Positions 24,801 to 32,095 of a stretch of 33,195 nt of DNA are shown here, one piece after another. The position numbers and the translations under genes were made by a program. How positions within the stretch are numbered: the first letter of the stretch is position 1; each line of letters starts with the position of its first letter. The notes beneath the pieces were generated by a model. It saw only the letters and a program-made list of their open reading frames with translations. It did not search any database and had not been told where the DNA came from. Where the stretch lies: positions 1 through 33,195 of the forward strand of contig NZ_MWLN01000223.1 of the NCBI RefSeq assembly GCF_002198655.1. Reading direction: 5' to 3'. This stretch comes from Kineosporia sp. A_224 (lineage in GTDB: Bacteria > Actinomycetota > Actinomycetes > Actinomycetales > Kineosporiaceae).

Positions 24801-26509
24801 ACGTCCGCCTCGGCAGGCTCGCCGGTCCCGGCAGCGGGGCGGCCCTCGACGACGAGCGCGGCGATCCGCCCGTCGACCGTCTCGACCCGCACCCGGTACG
24901 CCGTCCGGCCGGAGCCGTCGACCGCGACGATCCCGGTGAGCCAGCCGTCGGCGTCGTACCGGTACTCGGTCCGCCGCCCGGCGCGGTCGCAGACCCCGAC
25001 GACCGGCAGCGCGGTCACCCCTGCGACGCCGCCCGCGGCCGAGAAGTGCTCGGTGAGGCCGGACACCGGGTCGTGCACCGAGTACGTCTCGACGACGCCG
25101 GCGAGCGGGTCGGGGACGGCCGTCCGGGTCAGCTGCAGCCGCGGCCCGTGGGAGCACTCGACCGCGACGCCGTCGGGCGCGGCCGGGAAGAGCAGCACGA
25201 GGCCGTCCCCGCCGGTGTACACGACGCCGGTGTCGTCGACCTCGAGCCGCCGGTCCAGGCTGGTGTTCCAGGCCGGACCGAACCGGTGGCCGATCTGGTA
25301 CGACGACTGGTGGATCCGGCGGACGGCGACCGGCGGCGCCCCCGGCGCCACCGGCAGCGACAGGTCGACGGCGTCGACGAACATCTCACCGGTCGCGAGG
25401 TCGATCGGGTCGGCCTCGAACGCCCGGCAGATCACGGCGCGCGCGAACAGCCCCGGCTCCCGGGCGGCACCGCGCAGCCCGCCGGCGATCTCGAGCCCGT
25501 GCGGGATCGCCGTCCGCAGCCCGAACGCGCCCTCGCCGAGCAGCTTGCCGCCGCCCGCGCGCAGCGCCGGCACGAGCGCCCGGGCGCCCTCGGCGAGCGC
25601 CCCCGGTTTGAACGGGATCACCCCGAGCACCGCGAGCCCGACGTCGAGCAGTGACGCCTCGCCCTTGAGGTACTTGTCGACCTTGTCGGCGAGGATCACC
25701 GCCCCGGCCGCGATCGACGCCGCCATGATCGCCCAGCCGAGCGGCCCGGACACGAACAGCGCCACGACGCCCGCGACGAGCGCGACCTTCTCGCACAGCG
25801 ACACGAAGTCGTCCCAGGACCGGAACGGTGCACTGACCTTGTCCCAGGCCTTCTGCCACCAGGACTTGTTCGCGATCCCGGAGTCGTGGAGGGCGTCGTC
25901 GATCTCGTCGACGCAGGCCCGCTCGGCGTCGCCGCGCAGGGCGGCCGCCTCCCGGGCCAACCGGGCCGCACGGGCCTGGTCGGCCTTCGCCGACACCGCC
26001 CGCGCGACCGCCGCCCGGACCTGGCTGCGCGTCGCCTCGTCGAGGCCGGACGTCGCCGCGTCGGCCTGCGGCACGCTCAGCCCGTGGCTGCCCCACGGCA
26101 GCGTCGTGCCCGCCGGCAGCGCGGCGTCGGCGCTGCGCCGCGCCCACCAGAACCGGTCCTGCGCGTCCGAGCCCGCACGCAGCGCCGTCCGCGCCTTGCC
26201 CTGCGCCTCGTCGAGCCGGGTCGCGAACCGGCCCAGCGCCGCGGCGCAGCCGCGGTAGGCCTTCTCCAGCTTGGCGAGCTCGTCGGGGAGCTCGGCGAAC
26301 TGCTCGACGTACGCGCCCGCGTAGTCGCCGCGCATGCGCAGCGGCCCGCCGGACACGTCCGCCGCGACGGTGCGCAGCCGGTCCCGGTTCGACGCCGCGA
26401 GGTCCGCGTAGCCGGACAGCCGCGCCGCGAGCGCACGCACCCCCTCGACGTCCCCCGGGCACGGGTCGGCACCGAGGTCGACGAGCGACCAGTCGGCCGT
26501 CACGGACAC
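21839..26509 (-). CDS. T7SS-type RHS/YD-repeat polymorphic toxin
   Basis: The 1556-residue protein starts at GTG 26509 behind AGGGGA. Residues 1-120 (DWSLVDLGADPCPGD onward) form a four-helix WXG-like region resembling the T7SS-signal domain of actinobacterial toxins. Two hydrophobic helices lie at about 241-275. A DUF6531-like block begins near 368 (DLATGEMFVDAVDLSLPV). YD/RHS repeats then fill about 480-1370, with many copies of TDPxGxTTRYAYD-type units that would build a beta-cage. The RHS core ends in RYASADPLGL and WVDPLGL near 1452. The last ~100 residues (TPYSPLVTEAGLNHSFGRHA to ILRLLGKL) are the variable toxin tip, probably released by autoproteolysis after DPLGL. It is preceded by a WXG100 gene and followed by a coupled candidate immunity gene. 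The tip's activity is unassigned; conserved-looking His, Arg and late Thr residues would suit an RNase. Confidence 0.92.
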   Translation of the reverse strand: MSVTADWSLVDLGADPCPGDVEGVRALAARLSGYADLAASNRDRLRTVAADVSGGPLRMRGDYAGAYVEQFAELPDELAKLEKAYRGCAAALGRFATRLDEAQGKARTALRAGSDAQDRFWWARRSADAALPAGTTLPWGSHGLSVPQADAATSGLDEATRSQVRAAVARAVSAKADQARAARLAREAAALRGDAERACVDEIDDALHDSGIANKSWWQKAWDKVSAPFRSWDDFVSLCEKVALVAGVVALFVSGPLGWAIMAASIAAGAVILADKVDKYLKGEASLLDVGLAVLGVIPFKPGALAEGARALVPALRAGGGKLLGEGAFGLRTAIPHGLEIAGGLRGAAREPGLFARAVICRAFEADPIDLATGEMFVDAVDLSLPVAPGAPPVAVRRIHQSSYQIGHRFGPAWNTSLDRRLEVDDTGVVYTGGDGLVLLFPAAPDGVAVECSHGPRLQLTRTAVPDPLAGVVETYSVHDPVSGLTEHFSAAGGVAGVTALPVVGVCDRAGRRTEYRYDADGWLTGIVAVDGSGRTAYRVRVETVDGRIAALVVEGRPAAGTGEPAEADVVVARYGYDTAGRLTHVFNSSGSAMRYAYDDLGRVVRWEDRNGTWYAYRYDEQGRCYAAEGTEGVLRARIGYDDSPAADGTTTARFTDSLGRTTVFTANAAHQIVRREDPLGGVWLQEWDDRNHPLAATDPLGRTTRYAYDEAGRATSVTLPDGAVTTLGRDDAGLPVTATDPTGATWTSRYDEARGLLLEQTDPTGATTAFEWDDAGHLVTVTDPVGATTRVACDPAGLPLQVVDPTGATTSVTRDALGRPVAVTDPAGATTRVAWTVEGHLRERTGPDGAHWTWTYDAEGNLREATDPVGGTTRVVPTAWDQPAEVTTPDGATTRYAYDTELRLVAVTDPLGLTWRYAYDPRGDLVAETDFDGRTRSLTRDAAGQVVRRESAAGVVEYERDARGAVLAEVAAGPSGVAVRATFAYDAAGRLVRAANPDADLALTRDAVGRVVAETTTDPLGVRTLASQYDAAGRRTGRTTPAGTASGWAYDGAGRPVALTGTQDGTTDPLVRFGYDAAGRPTRRTLGPDPTGAVLDLAWNTSGLLAAQTLTSTAGDPVLRRTYGYADDGYLTRVEDLTGTTVLGLDPLRRITSAATGPGPATEQYTYDPAGNVTDAVWPGTDGSDGTDPDAAKGPRGTREHTGTRVVRAGRTTYVHDDAGRLVTRRTRLLSGGTRTHTYSWDTHDRLTTCTTPDGTVWRYTYDALGRRTAKHRLEDGAVVESVVFTWDGTTLAEQTRTMAGTDPVVTTWDHAPDGLTPLTQRTRTEREQPSHDQAPHEQAWYDERFHAIVSDLVGAPTDLVTPDGTVAWSRRTTIWGAPLDAPAADGTTVTCLLLFPGQYTDDETGLVYNYFRHYDPTTGRYASADPLGLLGSPNPATYVDNPTAWVDPLGLTPYSPLVTEAGLNHSFGRHAAQWFGRTAGKVQFEEWTTLVTRASGSSKIVPWSTGGTDTFLHLARIDGKWFAAQFARSTGELSTAFVPNNGQVTAILRLLGKL

Positions 26510-26551
26510 GGGGCTCCCCTCACGCCGGCCTCACGAGGCACGGCCCGGCGC

Positions 26552-26845
26552 TCAGCCGAGCGAGCTGCCGAGCGAGCTGTCGAGCTCCTGGTGCTTCGCG
26601 ACGACCTGGTCGAGGAACGACTTCATGCCGCCGAGGCCCTCGAGGACGTTGCGCGCGCCGTTGTTCCACTGGTCGTACGACGCGGCGAACTTGCCCGACG
26701 CGAGCTCGGTCTTGAAGCCCGACTGCACGAGGTTGTCGATCATCGCCTTGAGCTGGCTGACCTGGTCCATCATGTTCTGCTGCGCGGTGTTCAGCCGGCC
26801 TGCCGCCGAGGTGACCTCTGCGTAGGTGACGTTGATGCTCGCCAT
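26552..26845 (-). CDS. Divergent WXG100 / EsxA-like protein
   Basis: The 97-residue protein is a two-helix hairpin of the WXG100 superfamily. It starts MASINVTYAEV at ATG 26845 behind AGAGGA. The usual W-x-G turn is replaced by F-K-T near residues 44-46, but the downstream F..SYDQW (53-60) and the second helix match the family. It lies 42 bases before the RHS toxin gene on the same strand, so it may act as the co-secreted partner or targeting factor for the toxin's helical N-terminus. It ends in a short Ser/Leu/Gly tail without a clear YxxxD/E export motif. Confidence 0.85.
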   Translation of the reverse strand: MASINVTYAEVTSAAGRLNTAQQNMMDQVSQLKAMIDNLVQSGFKTELASGKFAASYDQWNNGARNVLEGLGGMKSFLDQVVAKHQELDSSLGSSLG

Positions 26846-26891
26846 GACACGTCCTCTCATCGGTGCGCGGAGCCGCGGGTGCGGACCGCCG

Positions 26892-27584
26892 TCAGGTGTC
26901 GCTCCCCGGTGCGGGGTCGGTGTGCTCGGGGTCGGCCGGGCCGGCCCACGCGAAGGTGCCGCTCACGGCGTCGAAGAGGTCGAGCAGCGCGTCGGCGATG
27001 CTCGCCTGCGGGCTGGTCAGGACGACGTCGACGACCCCGCCGCCCGGTGCCGGCACGAGGGTGTGCATCGCGACGAGGTCGGGGCCGGCGTCCGGGGCGG
27101 CGTCCGGGTCGGTGGGGCCCGCCTGCAGCCGGCCCACCGACGTGACCCGGACGGCCGGGCCGGCCGGCAGGTCGACGAGACCGACCCGCCGCCAGGTGCC
27201 GGGGCCGTCCGCGCCCTCGTGGGCGGTGACCGACGCGGCGATCTCCTCGACCGTCTGCCCCGGGCGCAGCGGGTCGCCGTCCGTCCGGAAGACCATGAGG
27301 GAGGCGAGCAGCGGGCCGCCCGCGGCGACCGGGTCGACGGCGACGGCGCACAGGAGCGCACCGCGGGCCTGGGCGTCCTCCGCGACCTCGCGGAAGAGCG
27401 CGAGCAGCGCGGCCCGGTGCCGGCGCAGGCCGGGCTGCGCGGCGATCCGGGCGTCGACGATCCGGGCCAGGTCCGCTGTCCGGGTGGCCCGCCATGCGTC
27501 GAAGCGGAACCAGGACGGCGGCACCCGCACCGTGAACGCGGGAGCGGCCTCCGGCGCGGCGTGCGCCGCGGTCCCGAGGGTCAT
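26892..27584 (-). CDS. Unknown protein in the T7SS toxin operon
   Basis: The 230-residue protein begins at ATG 27584 in an ATGA overlap with the preceding ESX-like gene. It is soluble, mixed alpha/beta, with PSWFRFDAWRATRTADLARI at about 23-42, a VRVTSVGRLQ strand and an acidic, Pro-rich C-terminus. No signal peptide or catalytic motif is seen. It belongs to the operon that ends in the toxin. Its place between two helical ESX-like proteins suggests a secretion accessory or chaperone role similar in position to EspG, though no EspG similarity is apparent. Confidence 0.7.
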   Translation of the reverse strand: MTLGTAAHAAPEAAPAFTVRVPPSWFRFDAWRATRTADLARIVDARIAAQPGLRRHRAALLALFREVAEDAQARGALLCAVAVDPVAAGGPLLASLMVFRTDGDPLRPGQTVEEIAASVTAHEGADGPGTWRRVGLVDLPAGPAVRVTSVGRLQAGPTDPDAAPDAGPDLVAMHTLVPAPGGGVVDVVLTSPQASIADALLDLFDAVSGTFAWAGPADPEHTDPAPGSDT

Positions 27585-27910
27585 CGCGCGCCCCTCGTCG
27601 GGGCGCCGTCGCCGGACGCCGCGCCGTCGCCGCTCGTCGTGAGCGCGCCGGCGAGGCCCTGGTCGAGCGACTCCGCGCCCTCGGCGAGACCGTTCATGAG
27701 GCCGATGCCACGCTCGAGGAGCTTGTCGAGGAGCGTGCGGTTGTCGGAGGAGTCCTTGAAGAACCGCTGCAGCGCGCCCTCGACCTCGGCCGACCCGCTG
27801 GAGCCGTCCGCGACGGTCGCGCCGAAGCCGTTGAGCGCCGTCCGGATCGTCGTGAGGTCGGACGCGACGGACCGCGCGGCGGCCGTGTCGACGCCGAAAC
27901 CGTCTGCCAT
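27581..27910 (-). CDS. Small helical ESX-like secretion-associated protein
   Basis: The 109-residue protein starts at ATG 27910 with GGGGGGA ahead. It begins GFGVDTAAARSVASDLTTI and forms two predicted amphipathic helices joined near GATVADGSSGSAEVEGAL, with a disordered Gly/Ala tail. This is the layout of type VII secretion target proteins of the DUF2580/EspC-like kind. There is no WxG motif. It is the first gene of the leftward operon and overlaps the next by ATGA. It may be a co-secreted partner of the RHS toxin. Confidence 0.72.
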   Translation of the reverse strand: MADGFGVDTAAARSVASDLTTIRTALNGFGATVADGSSGSAEVEGALQRFFKDSSDNRTLLDKLLERGIGLMNGLAEGAESLDQGLAGALTTSGDGAASGDGAPTRGAR

Positions 27911-27919
27911 GTCCCCCCG

Positions 27920-27944
27920 ATCACGACTCGTCGCGGATCGTGAT
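27920..27944. promoter_or_regulatory. Inverted repeat in the divergent promoter region
   Basis: ATCACGA and TCGTGAT form a perfect 7-bp inverted repeat with an 11-bp spacer, directly upstream of the first gene of the toxin operon. Position between divergent genes suggests an operator. No regulator gene is adjacent, other than the kinase. Confidence 0.35.
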
Positions 27945-27980
27945 GGGTCCCCGCGCCGTCAGCAGTGGATCACCCTACGG

Positions 27981-28007
27981 GCGTCACCCAAGGCGATCAA
28001 GTGACGC
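27981..28007. promoter_or_regulatory. Second inverted repeat in the divergent promoter region
   Basis: GCGTCAC and GTGACGC form a perfect 7-bp inverted repeat separated by 13 bases, in the 203-base gap between the toxin operon and the kinase gene. With the ATCACGA repeat it makes this gap unusually rich in dyads. It may bind a dimeric regulator. Confidence 0.35.
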
Positions 28008-28113
28008 TAGCGTGGGCGGTCGGCGCCGTGATGTGGTGGCTGTGCGTGATCCCGCTGCCGGCGCCCGGCGCACCGGGAGTGACCAGTTGGACCGTTCGAC
28101 CTGGGGTGGGGAC

Positions 28114-30015
28114 GTGGACTTCGGCGACAAGTACGTCGGCGCCGTCCCCGTCGGGCACGGCGCCGCGGGCACCGTCTACCGCGCCCGGTCGGTGGCCTTC
28201 GGGCGGGACGTCGCGGTCAAGGTCTTCCACGGCACCCTGGACGACGAGCGGCTGCAGCGCGCGTTCCGGCGCGAGTGCGAGGTGCTCGGCGCCCTCGGCG
28301 GCCACCCGAACATCGTGCCGGTCCACGACAGCGGCCTGACGGCGTCCGGGCAGCCGTGGATCGTCATGGGCTACTTCGACCTCGGCAGCCTCCCGACCGG
28401 CACCCCGCTGCCGCCGGGAGAGGCGGCCGCCGTCGCGCTCGCCGTCGCCGAGGGGCTCCGGGCGGCGCACGACCGCGGCGTGCTGCACCGGGACGTCAAG
28501 CCGCAGAACGTGCTCCGCAGCAGCACGGGCGCAGTGGCGCTGGCCGACTTCGGGATCAGCGTCCGGTCGGCCGACGAGGTCACCTCGGCCGCCTCGACCC
28601 CGACCTACGCCGCGCCCGAGGTGCTGCGCGACCACACGGCGGCGTCGCCGGCGTCCGACGTCTTCAGCCTCGCCGCGACGCTCTACGCGCTCCTCGCCGG
28701 CCACCCGCCGCAGCCGCGCCGGCCCGGCGAGACCGACCTCGTCCACCTCCAGCGGCTCGTCGGCGAGCCGGCACCGCCGCTGCCGGACGGCGCCCCGCCG
28801 CACCTCGCCCGCGCCGTCGCCGCCGCGCTCGAGCCCGACCCCGTGCTGCGCACCCGCACGGTGCAGGCGTTCGCGGAGGCCGTCCGGGCGGCGGCCGCCG
28901 CCGACCGGCTGACGCTCGCGCTGCCGGCCGGCTCGCCGGGCGTTCCCGCGGCCACCGCCGTGCCGGCCGCAGCAGCGCTCGCCGCGTTGCCGCCGCCGGC
29001 CGCCCCGGCCCCGGCAGTACCCGTCGCGCCGGACCTGCCCGTCTACGCCGACCCGACCCGCACCTCGGTCCCGCCGGTCGTCCCGCCCGCCGCGGCACCG
29101 CCGTCCCGCCGTCGCGGCCTCGTGCTCGCCGCGCTGTCCGCGGCCGCGGTCGCCGCCGTCCTCGGCGGCGTCGTCCTCGTGGTGCTCGACCGGTCCGGCG
29201 GGGACGTCGCCGCCGGGTCGCCCACCGCGTCACCGGTCGCCGTGGCGTCGAGCAGCCCGGCCGTGACGCCGACCCCCGGCCCGTCGTCCGGTCCCGTCAC
29301 GCCGTCGCCCACCACGTCGTCCGGCTCGAAGAGGCCGACCCCCGAGCCCGTGACCGTCTCCGGCACAAAGGGTCCGAGGAAGAAGGTCGCTGTCACGGCA
29401 CCGGCCCCGACGCTCAGCCGGGCAGGCCGGACCGCCGACGTGAGGGTCACCGTGCGGGTGGACGCACCGGCGACGTTCACGATGCTGCGGCTCATCGTCA
29501 AGGACTCGGCCGGCAACAGCGTGGGCGCGATCGAGAGCAAGGACGGCGCCCGCGTCACGTCGTCCGTCACGCTCGCCGGCTCGAAGACGATCCAGAAGCC
29601 CGGCCGCTACTACGCCCTTGTCCGTTACCTCGTGCCCGGCGGCCCCATGGTGGACGGCCCGACGAACGGCTTCACGATCCGGCCGTTCGACGCCAACGGG
29701 GTCTGGACCGACGAACCCCGGGTCGCGGTCGGCGCCGACGGCACGGTGACGCTCGACGGGCGGGTCGAGGTGACGCGGAAGCTCCACTTCCAGGAGCTGC
29801 AGATCGCCGTCCGCGGTGCCGGCGACAGCCAGGTGGACGCGGACGGCAACCCGCTCGACGTGGCGTTCCACCACGACAGCACGACGGTGTCCGTCGACTC
29901 GTACTTCCAGGGCCGGCGCAGGTACGCACCCGGCACCTACCTCGCGAACGTCGCCTACATGCTCGTCGACGGGACGTGGCACAACGGCCCCCGGGTGTCG
30001 TTCACAGTCAGCTGA
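28114..30015 (+). CDS. Receptor-type Ser/Thr protein kinase (PknB family)
   Basis: From GTG 28114 the protein is 633 residues; TTG 28087, with GGGAG ahead, would add nine. The kinase domain is complete: G-loop GHGAAGTV (14-21), VAVK with Lys36, HRDVKPQN (125-132), DFG (145-147) and APE (167-169). An Ala/Pro-rich juxtamembrane stretch leads to one helix near 335-358. A Ser/Thr/Pro linker and a beta-rich extracellular domain without PASTA repeats follow. It would phosphorylate Ser/Thr residues in response to an outside signal. It is divergent from the T7SS toxin operon, and the FHA domain of the secretion ATPase could read phosphothreonine made by such a kinase; that link is inference. Confidence 0.9.
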   Translation: MDFGDKYVGAVPVGHGAAGTVYRARSVAFGRDVAVKVFHGTLDDERLQRAFRRECEVLGALGGHPNIVPVHDSGLTASGQPWIVMGYFDLGSLPTGTPLPPGEAAAVALAVAEGLRAAHDRGVLHRDVKPQNVLRSSTGAVALADFGISVRSADEVTSAASTPTYAAPEVLRDHTAASPASDVFSLAATLYALLAGHPPQPRRPGETDLVHLQRLVGEPAPPLPDGAPPHLARAVAAALEPDPVLRTRTVQAFAEAVRAAAAADRLTLALPAGSPGVPAATAVPAAAALAALPPPAAPAPAVPVAPDLPVYADPTRTSVPPVVPPAAAPPSRRRGLVLAALSAAAVAAVLGGVVLVVLDRSGGDVAAGSPTASPVAVASSSPAVTPTPGPSSGPVTPSPTTSSGSKRPTPEPVTVSGTKGPRKKVAVTAPAPTLSRAGRTADVRVTVRVDAPATFTMLRLIVKDSAGNSVGAIESKDGARVTSSVTLAGSKTIQKPGRYYALVRYLVPGGPMVDGPTNGFTIRPFDANGVWTDEPRVAVGADGTVTLDGRVEVTRKLHFQELQIAVRGAGDSQVDADGNPLDVAFHHDSTTVSVDSYFQGRRRYAPGTYLANVAYMLVDGTWHNGPRVSFTVS

Positions 30016-30030
30016 CCCGCCCGTCGTCAC

Positions 30031-30093
30031 CGTCCTCTGGCGGGATACGCACCCCAAAACGCTGTTCTGGGGTCGAGAACCCGCCAGAGGACG
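30031..30093. repeat. 61-bp palindromic repeat, copy 1 (possible terminator)
   Basis: A 14-bp perfect stem (CGTCCTCTGGCGGG pairing with its complement at 30080-30093) encloses a 35-base loop that holds a nested ACCCC...GGGGT pairing. It lies between the convergent kinase and DUF2630 genes and could end both transcripts. A second, diverged copy is at 32033-32095. Confidence 0.7.
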
Positions 30094-30101
30094 CGTGCTC
30101 G

Positions 30102-30347
30102 CTACTGGACGTAGGCCTCCACCTGGAGCGACGGGCGCTGCTCGACGGTGTCCGGGTCGAGCCCGGCCGCCCGCATGGCGCGGCGTCGCCGCAGGGTGTC
30201 CCACATCTGGTCGAGGTTCGTCTCGAGCTGCGCGAGCCGCTTGACCTCGACCTCCTCGCTGACCTCCCCGCTGTCCCGCAGGGCACGGAGCTTGCGCTCC
30301 TCGGCGACGAGTCCCTGGATGCAGTCCAGGATCTCCCGGTCTTCCAT
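30102..30347 (-). CDS. DUF2630 family protein
   Basis: The 81-residue protein is a coiled-coil-like two-helix protein. It begins MEDREILDCIQGLVAEERKL and has the family's RLAQLETNLDQMWDTLRRRR block near residues 37-56, then AGLDPDTVEQRP. A strong GAGGAGGCC site precedes ATG 30347. DUF2630 is common in actinobacteria and has no known function. The gene stands alone, with 192 bases of non-coding sequence between it and purB's 3' end. Confidence 0.9.
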   Translation of the reverse strand: MEDREILDCIQGLVAEERKLRALRDSGEVSEEVEVKRLAQLETNLDQMWDTLRRRRAMRAAGLDPDTVEQRPSLQVEAYVQ

Positions 30348-30539
30348 GGCGGCCTCCTCGAGGTGCTGCCCTCGGCCTCGGCCAGGCCTCCCACGCAGCC
30401 CGGTCCGTCGCCTCGACGCTAGGTGCGAAGGCTGCTCCGAACGGGGGTACGAGGTCCCTACCCTGACCGCGTCGACGCAGGTCAGAGCGTGGTCAGCACC
30501 GAGGGTGAGCCGCTCGTCACACGAGGCCGGCGGAGCAGG

Positions 30540-31961
30540 TCAGCGGTCGAGGTAGTCCACGAGGTCGGCCGCGATCCCGGTGTACGTGCCCGGGGTGAGG
30601 TCGAGCAGGCGCTGCTGGACGTCGTCCGGCAGGCCGAGCCCGAGCACGAACTCGCGCATCGCGGCGGCGTCGACCGTGCGGCCGCGGGTCAGCTCCTTGA
30701 GCCGCTCGTAGGGCTGGTCGAGGCCGTGCACGCGCATGACCGACTGCACCGCCTCGCCGAGCACCTCCCACGTCGCGTCGAGGTCGCGTGCGAGGGCCGC
30801 GGCGTCGACGTCGAGCCCCGCCAAGCCCTTGCGCGCGTTGTCGATCGCGAGCAGCGAGTGGCCGAACGCCGTCCCGACGTTGCGCTGCATGGAGGAGTCG
30901 GTGAGGTCGCGCTGCATCCGCGAGGTGACGAGGGTCGAGGCGAGGACGTCGAGCAGGGCGTTGCTCACCTCGAGGTTCGCCTCGGCGTTCTCGAACCGGA
31001 TCGGGTTGACCTTGTGCGGCATCGTGCTCGAGCCGACCGTGCCCTGGCCGCGCACCTGCGCGAAGTAGCCGAGCGAGATGTACGTCCAGACGTCGGTCGC
31101 GAGGTTGTGCAGGATCCGGTTGAACCGCGCGACGTCGGCGTAGAGCTCGGCCTGCCAGTCGTGCGACTCGATCTGCGTCGTCAGCGGGTTCCACGTGAGG
31201 CCGAGGTGCTCGACGAAGGTCCTCGAGACCTGCGGCCAGTCGGTCGCGGGGGCGCCGGCGACGTGCGCGGAGAAGGTGCCCGTCGCGCCGTTGATCTTGC
31301 CGAGGTACTCGGCGCGCCCGATGCGGCGCAGCTGGCGGCGCAACCGGTGCGCGAGGACGGCGAGCTCCTTGCCGAGCGTCGTCGGCGTCGCCGGCTGGCC
31401 GTGGGTGCGGGCGAGCATCGCCGCGCCGGCGTGCTCGCGGGCCATCGCCGCGACGTCGTCGACGAGCCCGGACGCCGCGGGTAACCAGACCTGCTCGACG
31501 GCGCCCTTCACCATGAGCGCGTACGCGAGGTTGTTGACGTCCTCGCTCGTGCAGAACAGGTGGACGATCTCCCCGAGGTCGGCGAGCGACGTCCCCTCCA
31601 TCCGCTTCTTGACGAAGTACTCGACGGCCTTGACGTCGTGCAGCGTGACCCGCTCGGTCTCCGCGATCTCCGCGACGGACGACGCGTCGAACGTCGCGAC
31701 GACGTCCCGCAGCCGTGCGGTCTCGTCGTCCGTCAGCCGGCGCAGCCCGGGGACGGCGCCCGTCTGCGTGAGGTGGATCAGCCACTCGACCTCGACCCGG
31801 ACCCGCTCCCGGTTGAGCGCCGCCTCGGACAGGTGCTCCGCCAGCGGCGCGACCGCCGCCCGGTACCGGCCGTCGAGCGGGCCGAGCGGGGCGTCGAGGA
31901 GCGCGGGGGCGTCGGTCGGGCTGCCGTCGGTCGGGCGGGCGTCCGTGGGCGTCGCAGTCAC
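30540..31961 (-). CDS. purB: Adenylosuccinate lyase
   Basis: The 473-residue protein is a PurB of the longer, E. coli-like type (LGPLDGRYRAAVAPLAEHLS at the start). The fumarase/ASL superfamily signature GSSTMPHKVNPI lies near 311-322; the mobile serine loop here is the catalytic one. HGQPATPTT carries the other catalytic His region, and TSEDVNNL and HDVKAVEYF are also conserved. It removes fumarate from SAICAR and adenylosuccinate in purine synthesis. GTG 31961 is the chosen start; its Asp/Thr/Pro-rich first 25 residues are a non-conserved leader, so a later start is possible but no good one is evident. Confidence 0.96.
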   Translation of the reverse strand: MTATPTDARPTDGSPTDAPALLDAPLGPLDGRYRAAVAPLAEHLSEAALNRERVRVEVEWLIHLTQTGAVPGLRRLTDDETARLRDVVATFDASSVAEIAETERVTLHDVKAVEYFVKKRMEGTSLADLGEIVHLFCTSEDVNNLAYALMVKGAVEQVWLPAASGLVDDVAAMAREHAGAAMLARTHGQPATPTTLGKELAVLAHRLRRQLRRIGRAEYLGKINGATGTFSAHVAGAPATDWPQVSRTFVEHLGLTWNPLTTQIESHDWQAELYADVARFNRILHNLATDVWTYISLGYFAQVRGQGTVGSSTMPHKVNPIRFENAEANLEVSNALLDVLASTLVTSRMQRDLTDSSMQRNVGTAFGHSLLAIDNARKGLAGLDVDAAALARDLDATWEVLGEAVQSVMRVHGLDQPYERLKELTRGRTVDAAAMREFVLGLGLPDDVQQRLLDLTPGTYTGIAADLVDYLDR

Positions 31962-32032
31962 GTACTCGATGGTCCCACGGGTGAGGCGCGCCTCCGGACG
32001 GCGTCCGACGGGCGGGCAGCGCCCCGGGGACC

Positions 32033-32095
32033 CGTCCTCTGGTGGGTTCTGCACCTCAAGACGCACGTTCGGGGTCGTTGACCCACCAGAGGACG
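32033..32095. repeat. 61-bp palindromic repeat, copy 2
   Basis: This is a second copy of the element at 30031-30093, about three-quarters identical and the same length, with a 15-bp stem. One stem pair has changed from C-G to T-A on both arms, so the fold rather than the sequence is kept. It lies between the 3' end of the transporter gene and the purB start, so it could terminate the transporter transcript or form part of the purB leader region. Confidence 0.7.

Noticed and set aside
22400-25100. Regularly spaced repeats that could suggest a CRISPR array or satellite
   Set aside because: The periodicity is codon-based and comes from YD repeats of the RHS protein. Units vary in sequence and length and have no spacers.
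22265-25654. Long plus-strand open frame opposite the RHS toxin gene
   Set aside because: Its translation is repetitive Val/Gly/Arg text that mirrors the YD repeats; the minus-strand protein has all RHS signatures.
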